NCBI GenBank assembly: GCA_016191115.1
Contig: JACPPG010000023.1
Coordinates: 1-64,000, forward strand
Origin: Planctomycetia bacterium
GTDB taxonomy: Bacteria > Planctomycetota > Planctomycetia > Pirellulales > JACPPG01
DNA: 64,000 nucleotides
Reading direction: 5' to 3'
Both the position numbers and the translations under genes were made by a program. A model generated the notes under the pieces. That model was not told the DNA's origin. It worked only from the letters and a program-made list of their open reading frames with translations, and made no database searches. This document shows, piece by piece, positions 1 to 8,467 of the stretch. Positions within the stretch are counted from its first letter, which is position 1, and the number at the start of each line of letters is the position of its first letter.

Positions 1-233
1 CCCCCAGCGCGAAAGCCGCACCCAAGCGGCCTCCCACTCCCGGCCTCGCCGCCAAGCACCACAAAAGGCCCACTCCCCCCCGCGCAAAACCCCGCTCCGG
101 GGCTCCGCCCCTACAATCGGCATTCCCCGCCCAAAACTTGCCAATTGCGCACCGCGAACATGCCTGCACGCTGCAACGAATTTGCACCCCAAGATGAGAT
201 TTCCATTTGGGCGGCTTTTCATCGTTAAACTGT

Positions 234-262
234 TTGACAGCATTTTTTGCGATGGATATCGT
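234..262 (+). promoter_or_regulatory. Candidate sigma70 promoter P1 for the locus
   Basis: A perfect -35 hexamer TTGACA (234-239) is followed after exactly 17 nt by TATCGT (257-262), which matches four of six positions of the -10 consensus. It lies in a locally AT-richer patch of an otherwise GC-rich window, upstream of the first gene of the locus. Sequence-only prediction. Confidence 0.45.
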
Positions 263-405
263 GGCAATTGGACACGCTCGCCGGCCCACAGCCACTTCAG
301 TCCGTCGTTCGAGGACGCTCGGCGCCGATTCCGCGGCGTCGCTGGGGAAAGCGCAGCAGTATCCAAGGCGTTGGCGCGGCCGCTGTTCGGCGCTGCGAGG
401 GTACT

Positions 406-434
406 TTGACAACCCGGGTGTGGTCGTCTAGAAC
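406..434 (+). promoter_or_regulatory. Candidate sigma70 promoter P2 for the locus
   Basis: A second perfect TTGACA (406-411) is followed after 17 nt by TAGAAC (429-434), four of six matches to the -10 consensus. It is in the same orientation as P1, about 170 nt closer to the exosortase start. Two consensus -35 boxes with ideal spacing so close together suggest tandem promoters for the polysaccharide locus. Confidence 0.45.
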
Positions 435-605
435 GTGCGGCCGACGGCTTGTGCGGCGGACGTGGAAAACCTGTGCGAAGCGCCTGCAACCCGGCGGCGA
501 GCGCGTCTTGATCGAGACCGGCCACGGGGTGCTAGCAGGCATGTGGCCGGTAGCTGGAATTGGCCCCACCTCCGAGACCTAAACGCAAGAAATCAAATCC
601 AAACG

Positions 606-1544
606 ATGCCCAACGAATCCTTTCTGTCGCAATTCGAGGTACCCCAAGCGCAGCGACGTCCGGTAGCGATGCTCCTCGGGCTGGCCGCGCTATTGATCCT
701 TTTCTATTGGAACACTCTGCGAGAGGTCTCGGTTTCGTGGAACAACCCCGAGTATTCGCACGGATGGTTGGTCCCGCTTTTTGCCGCGGTGCTTTTGTGG
801 TTGCGACGCGAACCGATCAGCGAGCCGCCGGCAGTGGAGCGGTGGTACGGCGTCGGCCTTTTGTCCTTGGGGCTGGTCATCCGCATGGCCGGGACGTATA
901 TCGGCTACCCCTATATCGACGGGATCTCTTTCCTGCCGGCGCTGTTTGGAGTGTTCTTGGTGGTCGGCGGAGCGTCGCTCTTGCGGTGGGCCGGACCGGC
1001 ACTGGGATTTCTGGTCTTCATGTATCCATTGCCGGGCATCTTGTCGCGCGCCCTGCTGAATCCACTGCAAAGGGTGGCGACGGTATGCAGCACCTTTGCC
1101 CTGCAAACGTTGGGCGTGGCGTCGTACCGCAGCGGTAACATCATTCGCCTGGGCGAGATCCACAACCTGAACGTGGTGGACGCCTGCAGCGGATTGCGGA
1201 TGTCGACGATCTTCCTGGCCCTGGCGGTTGCCATCACGCTGATCACGACGCGGCCGTGGTGGGAACGCGTCATTATCATTTTGAGCGCCATTCCGATCGC
1301 ACTTTTAGTGAACATCATTCGTATAACCGTCACGGGCGTCCTCTACCTTACAACCACCAACGAGATCGCCGAGGTTGTGTTTCACGATCTGGCCGGCTGG
1401 ATCATGATGCCCTTGGCGATGGGCTTTTTGCTGCTGGAATTGCACCTCTTGTCGCTGTTGTTCCTGGAAGACGAGGAAGAGGCTCCCATGCCGATCGGCA
1501 TGGTTCCGGCGGCCGCGGGCCCACGGCTCCCTGGCCAGCGGTAG
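606..1544 (+). CDS. Exosortase (EpsH/Xrt family transpeptidase)
   Basis: Predicted 312-residue polytopic inner-membrane protein of the exosortase family, which recognises C-terminal PEP-CTERM-type sorting signals, cleaves them and is thought to transfer the protein to a surface acceptor. About eight hydrophobic segments are visible. The catalytic triad is intact: Cys194 in the motif VVDACSGLRM, Arg239 in LLVNIIRI, and His260 in VVFHDLAGW. The ATG at 606 is chosen because the in-frame extension back to 435 is basic, non-hydrophobic and unlike the family. It heads the locus, followed by the chain-length/kinase gene and EpsI, the classic exosortase-EPS arrangement. No PEP-CTERM substrate is encoded in the window, so its targets are probably elsewhere in the genome. 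Confidence 0.93.
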   Translation: MPNESFLSQFEVPQAQRRPVAMLLGLAALLILFYWNTLREVSVSWNNPEYSHGWLVPLFAAVLLWLRREPISEPPAVERWYGVGLLSLGLVIRMAGTYIGYPYIDGISFLPALFGVFLVVGGASLLRWAGPALGFLVFMYPLPGILSRALLNPLQRVATVCSTFALQTLGVASYRSGNIIRLGEIHNLNVVDACSGLRMSTIFLALAVAITLITTRPWWERVIIILSAIPIALLVNIIRITVTGVLYLTTTNEIAEVVFHDLAGWIMMPLAMGFLLLELHLLSLLFLEDEEEAPMPIGMVPAAAGPRLPGQR

Positions 1545-1787
1545 CCGCCAGCGCCAAAGGGTGAGAAAAAGAGAGAAGTCGGGTTCCGACGATGCGCAAA
1601 AGCCACGCCAGAACCGACCGCGTTTGTCATTGAAGCTTGGGCAACCTAGTTCGTCATCGGCATTTAGGACGCAAGCGCAAGCCGGTCAGGATGGCCGGCC
1701 CATGAATTGCGTCCCAGATCGCGACCACGCAGGCGGAACGGGACGGCACGGATTCCAGACGCTTCCCGCGAGCGCGAATACAACTTT

Positions 1788-1793
1788 GGAGAG
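1788..1793 (+). promoter_or_regulatory. Shine-Dalgarno site deciding a GTG start
   Basis: GGAGAG ends 8 nt before the GTG at 1802. It favours that start over the in-frame ATG at 1832, whose upstream sequence has no purine-rich box. Confidence 0.6.
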
Positions 1794-1801
1794 TTCAACC
1801 G

Positions 1802-4054
1802 GTGGCTACGTCTCGCAACTCCGATTCGGGCATGGTCAACACGATTGCTCCGCCACCTGACGAGCGGCGCGGCGGCGAACTGGTGCCGGTGGGTGCGCAG
1901 AGCCTGGCTCCCTACACGGGGCCCATCTGGCAGGGGGGCATCGCCCCGCGGCCCGAGATGCTCTCCTCAGGCCCCGACCCCATGTCGCTTCTGCGGGCCT
2001 TCAAGCGGCGGTGGATGTTGGCCACCGGCTTGGGAATGCTCGCGGCGATGGCGGCGGCGCTGGCAGCGTGGTTTCTCGTCCCGGAGCGCGGGGAAGTGGT
2101 GGCGTACGTTCTCGTCGCGCGGCACCCCGATGCCGTCATGGACAAGGACCGCATCCCCGACGGCAACGAGTTCATCACCTTCAAGGCCACGGTCATCCAG
2201 CAGATCCGCAATAAGTCGCTGTTGATTCGCGCGCTGCGCGATCCGCAGATTTCCCAGTTGCCCATGGTCAAGGCGCAAAAGGACCAGGTGGGCTGGCTGG
2301 AAGACGAGTTGATGCTCGACTACCCCGACGACGCCGAGATCTTGCGGATTCGCATGCGGGGCGAGGACGTCGATCAGGTGGTGAAGATCGTCAACGCGGT
2401 CGTCGACGCCTTCTTCAAGGTCGTGGTGGAGGAGAAATTCCGTCTCCGCGACAAGAAGGAGAAGGATCTCGAGCAACTGCACCGCGAAAAGAACGAAGAG
2501 CTGTTTCAGAAGCGCGAGTCCGTGAAGAAGTTGGCGGAAGCCATCGGCGCGCTCGACTCGACGACCGCCGTCATGCGGCATTCCGAGTTGCAGAGCAACG
2601 TGGCCAGCAAGAGCAACGCGCTGCTTCAGGCAAAGCAGCAGAAGCTGACCGCCGAGATCGAGAAGCTCAGGCTGGAGAACGAGATCAAGCTGGCCAAGGA
2701 CCCTTCCACGATTCAGGCGCTGGCCGAGGAGGAGATCAAGAAAGACGAGCAGATCAAGGACCTCGAAAAGGAGCTCGCGGATTGGGACAAGACGATCGCC
2801 ATCGCCAGAAAGACGGCCAACGGGGAGTCTTCGTCGGTCAAGCGCTACAAGACGCAGCAGAAGGGCGTTGCGGAACAGTTGGAAGAGCGGCGCAGCAAGC
2901 TGCTGAAAGACTACGAGGAATTGCATTCGGGGCAGAAAGTCCGCGAGCTGGAGAGCAAGCTCGAGGTGGTGGAGGAATCCATCAGGCGGGCCGACGAGCA
3001 AATCAGCGAGCTCAAAGAGCAAATCGAGGAGGACCAGGCGCGGCTATCCCAGTTGGGCGGCGACTCCGTGCAAATCGACCACAACAAGCAGGAAATCCTC
3101 ACGCTCAACCAGTTCACGAGCGAGGTGACGAAGAAGCTGGAAGAATTGCGGACCGAAAAGCGGGCCCCCTCCCGCATCCAACGCTACGGCGACGCGATCG
3201 CCCCGAACGACATGGGCTCGATGCGCAAGCTGGCGATGGTCGCCTTCAGCGGCTTTGCCGCCTTCACCCTGATTGGCTTGGCCGTGTCTTTCATCGAATT
3301 CCAGGCGCGCCGCATCAGTTCCTCGACGCAATTGATCGATGGACTGGGGATGCGCGTGGTCGGCGCGTTGCCGTCGATCGCCCGGCCGGGCCGCAAGGCG
3401 CTGGCATCGGCCAAGGGTGACTTGAACGGCGTCTTACTCGAGTCGATCGACACCGTGCGGACGAATCTGATCCACAGCTCCGCGTCGGAGTCGACGCGCG
3501 TGGTCATGGTCACAAGCGCGCTCGATCGCGAGGGAAAAACAACCGTCGCCAGTCAATTGGCGGCCAGCCTGGCGCGGTGCGGCAGGCGCACGCTGTTGGT
3601 CGACGGCGATCTCCGCCGGCCCACGGCGCACCGCCTGTTCGAGTTGCCGCTGGAGCCGGGTGTTTGCGAGGTGCTGCGCGGCGAGGCAGAGATCGACGAC
3701 GTGATCCGGCCCACCCGCGTCGCCGGCTTGTGGATGATTCCGGCCGGCCAGTACGATCTGGAGAGTATCCAGGCGCTGAGCAGGCAGGGTGCGGGAGACG
3801 CCTTCGACGTGCTGCGAAACCGCTTCGATTTCGTCATCGTCGACTCGGCCCCGGTCCTGAGCATTGCCGACGCGTCGATGCTGGGTCAGCACGTCGACGC
3901 CGCCATCCTGTGCGTCATGCGCGACGTCAGCCAGGCGGCCAAGGTGTACGACGCAAGCGAGCAGCTTCGCAGCGTCGGCATTCATGTGCTTGGCGCTGTG
4001 ATCAACGGGGAACGCACCGCCGCGACCTATCGCGCTTACGCGGCGAGGAGATAA
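1802..4054 (+). CDS. Wzz-type chain-length determinant fused to BY-kinase
   Basis: Predicted 750-residue polysaccharide co-polymerase with a cytoplasmic tyrosine autokinase domain (GumC/CpsC plus CpsD type). It would control polymer length and export through cycles of phosphorylation. A proline-rich N-terminus is followed by TM1 (about 72-94), a long charged periplasmic coiled coil (about 210-455) and TM2 (about 476-497). The ATPase domain has a Walker A motif with G578-K579-T580, the Walker A' motif LLVDGD (598-603) and the Walker B motif FVIVDSAP around D681. The C-terminal tail is short, with only two tyrosines in TYRAYAARR, fewer than the usual cluster. The GTG start has a good Shine-Dalgarno site. 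Coding density and strand fit an operon with the flanking exosortase and EpsI genes. Confidence 0.92.
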   Translation: MATSRNSDSGMVNTIAPPPDERRGGELVPVGAQSLAPYTGPIWQGGIAPRPEMLSSGPDPMSLLRAFKRRWMLATGLGMLAAMAAALAAWFLVPERGEVVAYVLVARHPDAVMDKDRIPDGNEFITFKATVIQQIRNKSLLIRALRDPQISQLPMVKAQKDQVGWLEDELMLDYPDDAEILRIRMRGEDVDQVVKIVNAVVDAFFKVVVEEKFRLRDKKEKDLEQLHREKNEELFQKRESVKKLAEAIGALDSTTAVMRHSELQSNVASKSNALLQAKQQKLTAEIEKLRLENEIKLAKDPSTIQALAEEEIKKDEQIKDLEKELADWDKTIAIARKTANGESSSVKRYKTQQKGVAEQLEERRSKLLKDYEELHSGQKVRELESKLEVVEESIRRADEQISELKEQIEEDQARLSQLGGDSVQIDHNKQEILTLNQFTSEVTKKLEELRTEKRAPSRIQRYGDAIAPNDMGSMRKLAMVAFSGFAAFTLIGLAVSFIEFQARRISSSTQLIDGLGMRVVGALPSIARPGRKALASAKGDLNGVLLESIDTVRTNLIHSSASESTRVVMVTSALDREGKTTVASQLAASLARCGRRTLLVDGDLRRPTAHRLFELPLEPGVCEVLRGEAEIDDVIRPTRVAGLWMIPAGQYDLESIQALSRQGAGDAFDVLRNRFDFVIVDSAPVLSIADASMLGQHVDAAILCVMRDVSQAAKVYDASEQLRSVGIHVLGAVINGERTAATYRAYAARR

Positions 4055-4113
4055 GGTTCGATTGATCGCCTGGGTCCGCGGGCACCCGCCGAGCGACATA
4101 TTCTCTCAGGACA

Positions 4114-4860
4114 ATGACGATGAAACAGTATCTGGCCGCCGCCGTCGCGGGCGTGTTAATCGTGTCGACCGGGTTGGTGCACGCGTATTGGACGGGCGTG
4201 TTTGGCAGCGTCGACCATAGCGCCGTCTTGCAACAATTCGCCGACCGGCTTCAAGACGTGCCCCTGGAAGTGGGGGACTGGTCCGGCGAGGATCTACAAG
4301 AGATGGACGCCCGCGAGCGCCTCGTGGCCGGCGCGACCGCCGCGCTCTCGCGACGCTACGTCAATCGGCAGACCAAGCAGGGCGTGTCGGTGTTCATGGT
4401 CACCGGCTACTTCCGCAACATCGCCCAGCACACTCCCGATCAGTGCTACGTGGCCGCGGGTTTCACCATGCTGAACCCGCCCATCCAGTATTCGGTGGAG
4501 ACGGATGTCGGAAAACTCGATGCCTACACCACCGTGTTCAAGAAAGACGAATCGACGGGCACGCAATACCTTCGCGTGTTCTGGACGTGGAGCTACGACG
4601 GCGAGTGGCAGGCCCCTAACATGCCGCGCGTGGCATTGGTCGGGAAACCCGCCCTCTACAAGATGTATCTTGTCACCGAGACGGCTCCCAATCAGGAGAT
4701 CGGGCAGAATCCGTCGATCGACTTCATGCTGCAGTTCATCCCGGCATTGAATGCCGCGTTGTTCAAGGACTCGACGGCCCCCGGTAGAGGGGAGACGCCT
4801 CCGATGCCGGGCAGCGAGTCGCCGGTTGCCCCCACCAGTCCCACCGAGCCGTCCAGTTGA
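4114..4860 (+). CDS. Exosortase-associated EpsI family protein (DUF3485)
   Basis: Predicted 248-residue protein with an N-terminal hydrophobic segment (about residues 5-20) and an extracytoplasmic domain typical of EpsI. The segments DVPLEVGDWSGEDL, GYFRNIAQHTPDQCYVAAGF and RVFWTWSYDG resemble the family. EpsI proteins accompany exosortases in exopolysaccharide loci and are sometimes fused to them; their exact role is not known. Two ATG codons lie at 4114 and 4120. The AGGAC at 4108-4112 is better spaced for 4120, so the protein may be two residues shorter. The C-terminal 30 residues are rich in Pro, Ser and Thr and look unstructured. Confidence 0.88.
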   Translation: MTMKQYLAAAVAGVLIVSTGLVHAYWTGVFGSVDHSAVLQQFADRLQDVPLEVGDWSGEDLQEMDARERLVAGATAALSRRYVNRQTKQGVSVFMVTGYFRNIAQHTPDQCYVAAGFTMLNPPIQYSVETDVGKLDAYTTVFKKDESTGTQYLRVFWTWSYDGEWQAPNMPRVALVGKPALYKMYLVTETAPNQEIGQNPSIDFMLQFIPALNAALFKDSTAPGRGETPPMPGSESPVAPTSPTEPSS

Positions 4861-5407
4861 AGGCGCGCGGCGCACCCTTTGGGCTTCATCTGGCGACGCG
4901 CGTTCGGCCCCGTCGTCACCCATCTCTTTGTTCGCGGCGTTGCCTGAGAGCATGAGCGCCGTTGCCAAGCGGCTATCGGTGTTGACGGGACGCAACGTGC
5001 GTCGGCGCGCGGAAGCGACTAAATTTGAATGAAGCGGATCGCAAACGGCGATTTACGCCGTAGAATCGTGAGATTCGTCGAATTGCGTTCCGGCAAGGAA
5101 GCGAGAGTTGCGTCACCCACGGGAACGGAGTGCGCGCCGGCGCATGCTAGCAGTTCGGTCGGGAGTCGGCCGGGACGAGGAGTTTTTTCATTGCGTTTTT
5201 CGCGATCCGGCCCCAGAATAGCACAAGCGACGTCGGAGCAAATCGCAAGTTTGGTCGAGCCGACAGGCGGGGTTATCGGCGTCGGGCGTCCGCGATATAG
5301 GGGGCGATTGCACCATGTCCGGCATCCACGGAAACCCCGCCTGAACGACGGCGCGACAAGCACGTTCGGGCGACATCCACCTCGAAGCGGCACCTCGGAG
5401 GCCCTTT
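4861..5407. other. Intergenic region before the second operon
   Basis: About 550 bases without a supported gene. A small perfect hairpin (6-bp stem, 5-nt loop) lies at 5045-5061, with no T-run after it. TAGAAT at 5061-5066 resembles a -10 box but has no matching -35. One frame is open from 5029 to 5421, but its basic, low-complexity product resembles nothing and it overlaps the next start. Confidence 0.4.
5397..5401 (+). promoter_or_regulatory. Shine-Dalgarno site for GTG start at 5408
   Basis: GGAGG ends 6 nt before the GTG at 5408. It supports that start and therefore the presence of the N-terminal membrane domain in the product. Confidence 0.65.
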
Positions 5408-6937
5408 GTGAACTCGTCTAAGCTGCGCTTTACCACGGGCATGCTGCTGCGGATGGGGGCAGACGCCGTGATGGTCAATGCGGCGCTTCTGACCGCGCTT
5501 GCGCTGTGGTTCATGGCGCTTGTGATCACGCAGGACGGAGCGAACGCCGGCGTGATTTTCCGGAGCATGCTCGATCACTTCACGAGCGCCGCATGGCCAC
5601 TGACGCTCGTTTGCTTGGTCCTCTTTTACTTCAGTGGTTTCTACACCTACGGACGCGCGTACCAAAGCCGGTACAAGGCGCTGATCGTCACGCAGGCGGT
5701 GACGCAGGGCTTTTTGGCGTTCGGTTTTCTGTCGTCCTTCTTCGGCGGCGCCGGCGGCGGATTCATGCTGCCGCGGTCGGCGCTCGTGCTGGCGTGGTTG
5801 TTCAGCCTGCTATTGTTGGTCGGTTCCCGCGTGTGGACCACGTTGTGGGTGAAAATCGTGAGTCCCGAGAGGGCCGCCATCGAGGCCAAACGCGGCCGCG
5901 AGAGAACCGTGCTTGTGATCGGCGGAGCGGGCTACATCGGCTCGGCGCTTTTGCCGAAACTGCTCGACAAGGGCTACCGCGTCCGCGTCCTGGACCTGAT
6001 GATCTTTGGCGACGAGCCGGTCGAAAGGATCTTGAACCATCCGCGGCTGGAGATTCGCCGCGGCGATTTCCGCCACGTCGAGCAAGTCGCCGAAGCGCTC
6101 GCGGGCGTCGATTCCGTCGTCCACCTGGGGGCCATCGTTGGCGACCCGGCCTGCAATCTGGACGAGGAGCTGACGATCGAGGTGAACCTCACGGCCACCC
6201 GCATGATCGCCGAGCTGGCCAAGGCGGCCGGCGTCGAGCGGTTCGTCTTCGCCAGCACCTGTTCGGTCTACGGCGCCACAACCGAGACCCTGGACGAGCG
6301 GAGCATCGTCAGGCCGATCTCGCTCTACGGTCACACCAAGCTGGCCAGCGAACGCGTGCTGTTGGACATGGCGACCGAGCGATTTGCGCCCACCGTCCTG
6401 CGATTCGCCACGATTTACGGCCTGTCGGGCCGCACGCGTTTCGATCTGGTGGTGAACTTGCTCACGGCCAAGGCCAAAATCGAGGGAAAGATCACCGTGT
6501 TTGGCGGCGAACAGTGGCGGCCGTTCGTACACGTCGACGACGCGGCCCTGGCGGTGTCGACCGTGCTCGAGGCGCCGCAGGCGGTCGTTGCCAACCAGAT
6601 CTTCAACGTCGGCTCGAACGACCAGAACTACACCATCCAGGAAATCGGCGAGTTGGTGCACCAGTGCGTCATTTCCGCCGACCTGATCCTCGACAAAGGT
6701 GACGGAGACCGGCGCGACTATCGCGTCAATTTCAACAAGATCCGCAATCTGCTGGGCTTCGCGCCGCGATGGACGGTGCGGCAAGGCATCCAGCAAGTCT
6801 TGGACGCCATCGCCAATGGCGACGTCTCCGATTACTCCGATCCCCGATACAGCAACGTTAAATTCTTGCGCGAGAAGAAATCGGTGGCACGCGACAACTG
6901 GGCCCAGGAGCTGGTCCGCGTTATCGCGTCGCAGTAG
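5408..6937 (+). CDS. Membrane-anchored NAD-dependent epimerase/dehydratase
   Basis: Predicted 509-residue fusion. Residues 1-150 hold four hydrophobic segments (about 20-42, 61-83, 91-113, 124-147), like the N-terminal membrane region of PglF/WbpM/CapD dehydratases. Residues 168-509 form an extended SDR domain with the NAD motif GGAGYIGS (G172-S179), SVYG, and the catalytic Y307xxxK311 in LYGHTK. The intermediate Rossmann (CoA-binding-like) domain of PglF/WbpM is missing, and the SDR part reads more like a UDP-sugar 4-epimerase or reductase than a 4,6-dehydratase. It precedes the DegT aminotransferase by 245 nt, so it may supply a keto or epimerised sugar nucleotide to that enzyme. The exact substrate cannot be read from sequence. 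Confidence 0.85.
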   Translation: MNSSKLRFTTGMLLRMGADAVMVNAALLTALALWFMALVITQDGANAGVIFRSMLDHFTSAAWPLTLVCLVLFYFSGFYTYGRAYQSRYKALIVTQAVTQGFLAFGFLSSFFGGAGGGFMLPRSALVLAWLFSLLLLVGSRVWTTLWVKIVSPERAAIEAKRGRERTVLVIGGAGYIGSALLPKLLDKGYRVRVLDLMIFGDEPVERILNHPRLEIRRGDFRHVEQVAEALAGVDSVVHLGAIVGDPACNLDEELTIEVNLTATRMIAELAKAAGVERFVFASTCSVYGATTETLDERSIVRPISLYGHTKLASERVLLDMATERFAPTVLRFATIYGLSGRTRFDLVVNLLTAKAKIEGKITVFGGEQWRPFVHVDDAALAVSTVLEAPQAVVANQIFNVGSNDQNYTIQEIGELVHQCVISADLILDKGDGDRRDYRVNFNKIRNLLGFAPRWTVRQGIQQVLDAIANGDVSDYSDPRYSNVKFLREKKSVARDNWAQELVRVIASQ

Positions 6938-7170
6938 AGTGCGACACCGCACCGCCGTCGAGCACGGAGCCCGACTTCAAGCACGCTAGCCTGGCCGCAT
7001 TTGCCATCGTTGCTACCCAGTCGGTTTCGCGTTCCCGCGCTTTGGCCCAAGCAGTGAATGCGGGTCCGATCGCGCGCGATGCGAAATCGTGCGTTTCCCC
7101 TTTTTCGTCCTCATTTTCGGTCGAATCGAGCGATCGATCGTGACCACCCGACGTGCTCACAAGCGGATCC

Positions 7171-7175
7171 GGAGG
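7171..7175 (+). promoter_or_regulatory. Shine-Dalgarno site for start at 7183
   Basis: GGAGG ends 7 nt before the ATG at 7183 and selects this codon over an upstream in-frame start at 7153. Confidence 0.65.
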
Positions 7176-7182
7176 TAGAACG

Positions 7183-8385
7183 ATGCGTGAATCGCCGGCG
7201 GTTCTGGGCGGGCAGCCCGCGTTTGCTGAGTTGCTGCGGTTCGTAAAGCCGGATTTACCCAGCCACGCCGCCCTGGAGCCAGCCTTGCGCGAGATCGTCT
7301 CCTCCGGCATGCTCACGAAGGGGCCGTACCTGGGCCGGTTCGAGCGCGCCGCGGCCGAGCATCTGGGCGTCAAGCACGCGGTGGCCGTGTCGAGTTGCAC
7401 GTCGGGCTTGATGCTGGCCTATCGCGGGCTGGACCTGCGCGGCGACGTCGTCGTGCCCAGCTTCACGTTCATGGCGACCGTCAGCGCACTGGTGTGGGCC
7501 GGCTTGCGCCCGGTATTCGCCGACGTCGACCCCCTCAGCACGAACCTGACGCCCGAGGCGGCCGAGCGGGCGATCACGCCTGACACCTCGGCCATCGTCG
7601 CCGTGCACAACTTCGGCAACCCGGCCGATATCGAGGGGCTGAAGGCGGTCGCCGAAAAGCACGGCGCGGCGCTCGTCTTCGACGCGGCGCACGGGTTTGG
7701 GGCGTTGTACCGCGGCTCGCCGGTGGGCGGTCAGGCGAGCGCGCACGTCTTCAGCCTCAGCCCGACCAAGCTCCTGATCGCCGCCGAAGGTGGCATCGTC
7801 GCCACGAACGAAGACCGGCTGGCGGAACGCATCCGCGTGGGCCGCGAATACGGCAACGACGGCCACTACGACAGCCTGTTCGCCGGCCTTAACGCGCGGA
7901 TGCCGGAAATGAACGCTCTACTGGGCCTGCACGGCCTGGCCATGCTGGAAGACGTGGCGCGGCGCCGCAACCAGGCGGCCGACGAATATCGGCAGCGCTT
8001 GCACGAGATTCCCGGTCTTGCGCCCATTCATGTCGCGGCCGGCAATCGCTCGTCGTATAAGGACTTCGCCGTCACGGTTGACCCCGACCGTTTCGGGCTC
8101 TCGCGCGACGAGCTGGTTCGCGCGCTGGCGGCCGAGAATATCGACACGCGCAACTATTACGATCCACCCGTCCACCGTCACAAGGCTTATCGCCACTTCG
8201 CCGCGGCGGATTTGAGGCTGCCGAATACGGACCTGCTGGCGGCGTGCAGCGTCAGCCTTCCCATCGGCTCCAATCTGGGCGAGGGTACGGTCGCGAAGAT
8301 CTGCGATGCGGTCCATCGCATCCACCGATCGGCCCGCGACGTGAAGGCCAAACTGAAGGGCGGACGCGACAGCGTCGTCGTTTGA
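7183..8385 (+). CDS. DegT/DnrJ/EryC1/StrS sugar aminotransferase
   Basis: Predicted 400-residue PLP-dependent aminotransferase that converts a keto-sugar nucleotide into an amino sugar, normally with glutamate as donor. Typical family features are SSCTSGLMLAYRGL near the N-terminus, VVPSFTFMATVSA, the PLP-ring aspartate D167 in LVFDAAHGFGA, and the Schiff-base lysine K196 in SLSPTKLLIAAEGG. The length is normal for the family. It sits between the membrane-anchored epimerase and the initiating sugar transferase, and two PglD/NeuD-like acyltransferases follow later. This suggests the amino group it installs is then acylated on the first or second sugar of the repeat unit. Confidence 0.93.
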   Translation: MRESPAVLGGQPAFAELLRFVKPDLPSHAALEPALREIVSSGMLTKGPYLGRFERAAAEHLGVKHAVAVSSCTSGLMLAYRGLDLRGDVVVPSFTFMATVSALVWAGLRPVFADVDPLSTNLTPEAAERAITPDTSAIVAVHNFGNPADIEGLKAVAEKHGAALVFDAAHGFGALYRGSPVGGQASAHVFSLSPTKLLIAAEGGIVATNEDRLAERIRVGREYGNDGHYDSLFAGLNARMPEMNALLGLHGLAMLEDVARRRNQAADEYRQRLHEIPGLAPIHVAAGNRSSYKDFAVTVDPDRFGLSRDELVRALAAENIDTRNYYDPPVHRHKAYRHFAAADLRLPNTDLLAACSVSLPIGSNLGEGTVAKICDAVHRIHRSARDVKAKLKGGRDSVVV

Positions 8386-8467
8386 AGACAGAAGGGCGCG
8401 CCATCGACCGCGCGCCTATGTCACTGCACTGGCAAAGCCAGTGGCACGCGGACTTTTCCGGGAACTC

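Larger units (their letters stand above)
1..605. other. Upstream non-coding region
   Basis: No convincing gene is seen here. The first 120 bases are C-rich and low in complexity. The short open frames between 182 and 582 overlap one another in several phases and their products resemble no family. The region carries two sigma70-like promoter candidates (listed separately) reading toward the exosortase gene, which would give that gene a leader of about 165 to 340 nt. The tail of an upstream gene in the first 180 bases cannot be excluded. Confidence 0.5.

Noticed and set aside
182-582. Several short overlapping open frames on both strands
   Set aside because: Mutually overlapping, arginine-rich, no recognisable family; the stretch holds promoter candidates instead.
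5029-5421. 130-residue open frame on the + strand
   Set aside because: Low-complexity basic product, overlaps the well-supported GTG start at 5408, no family resemblance.
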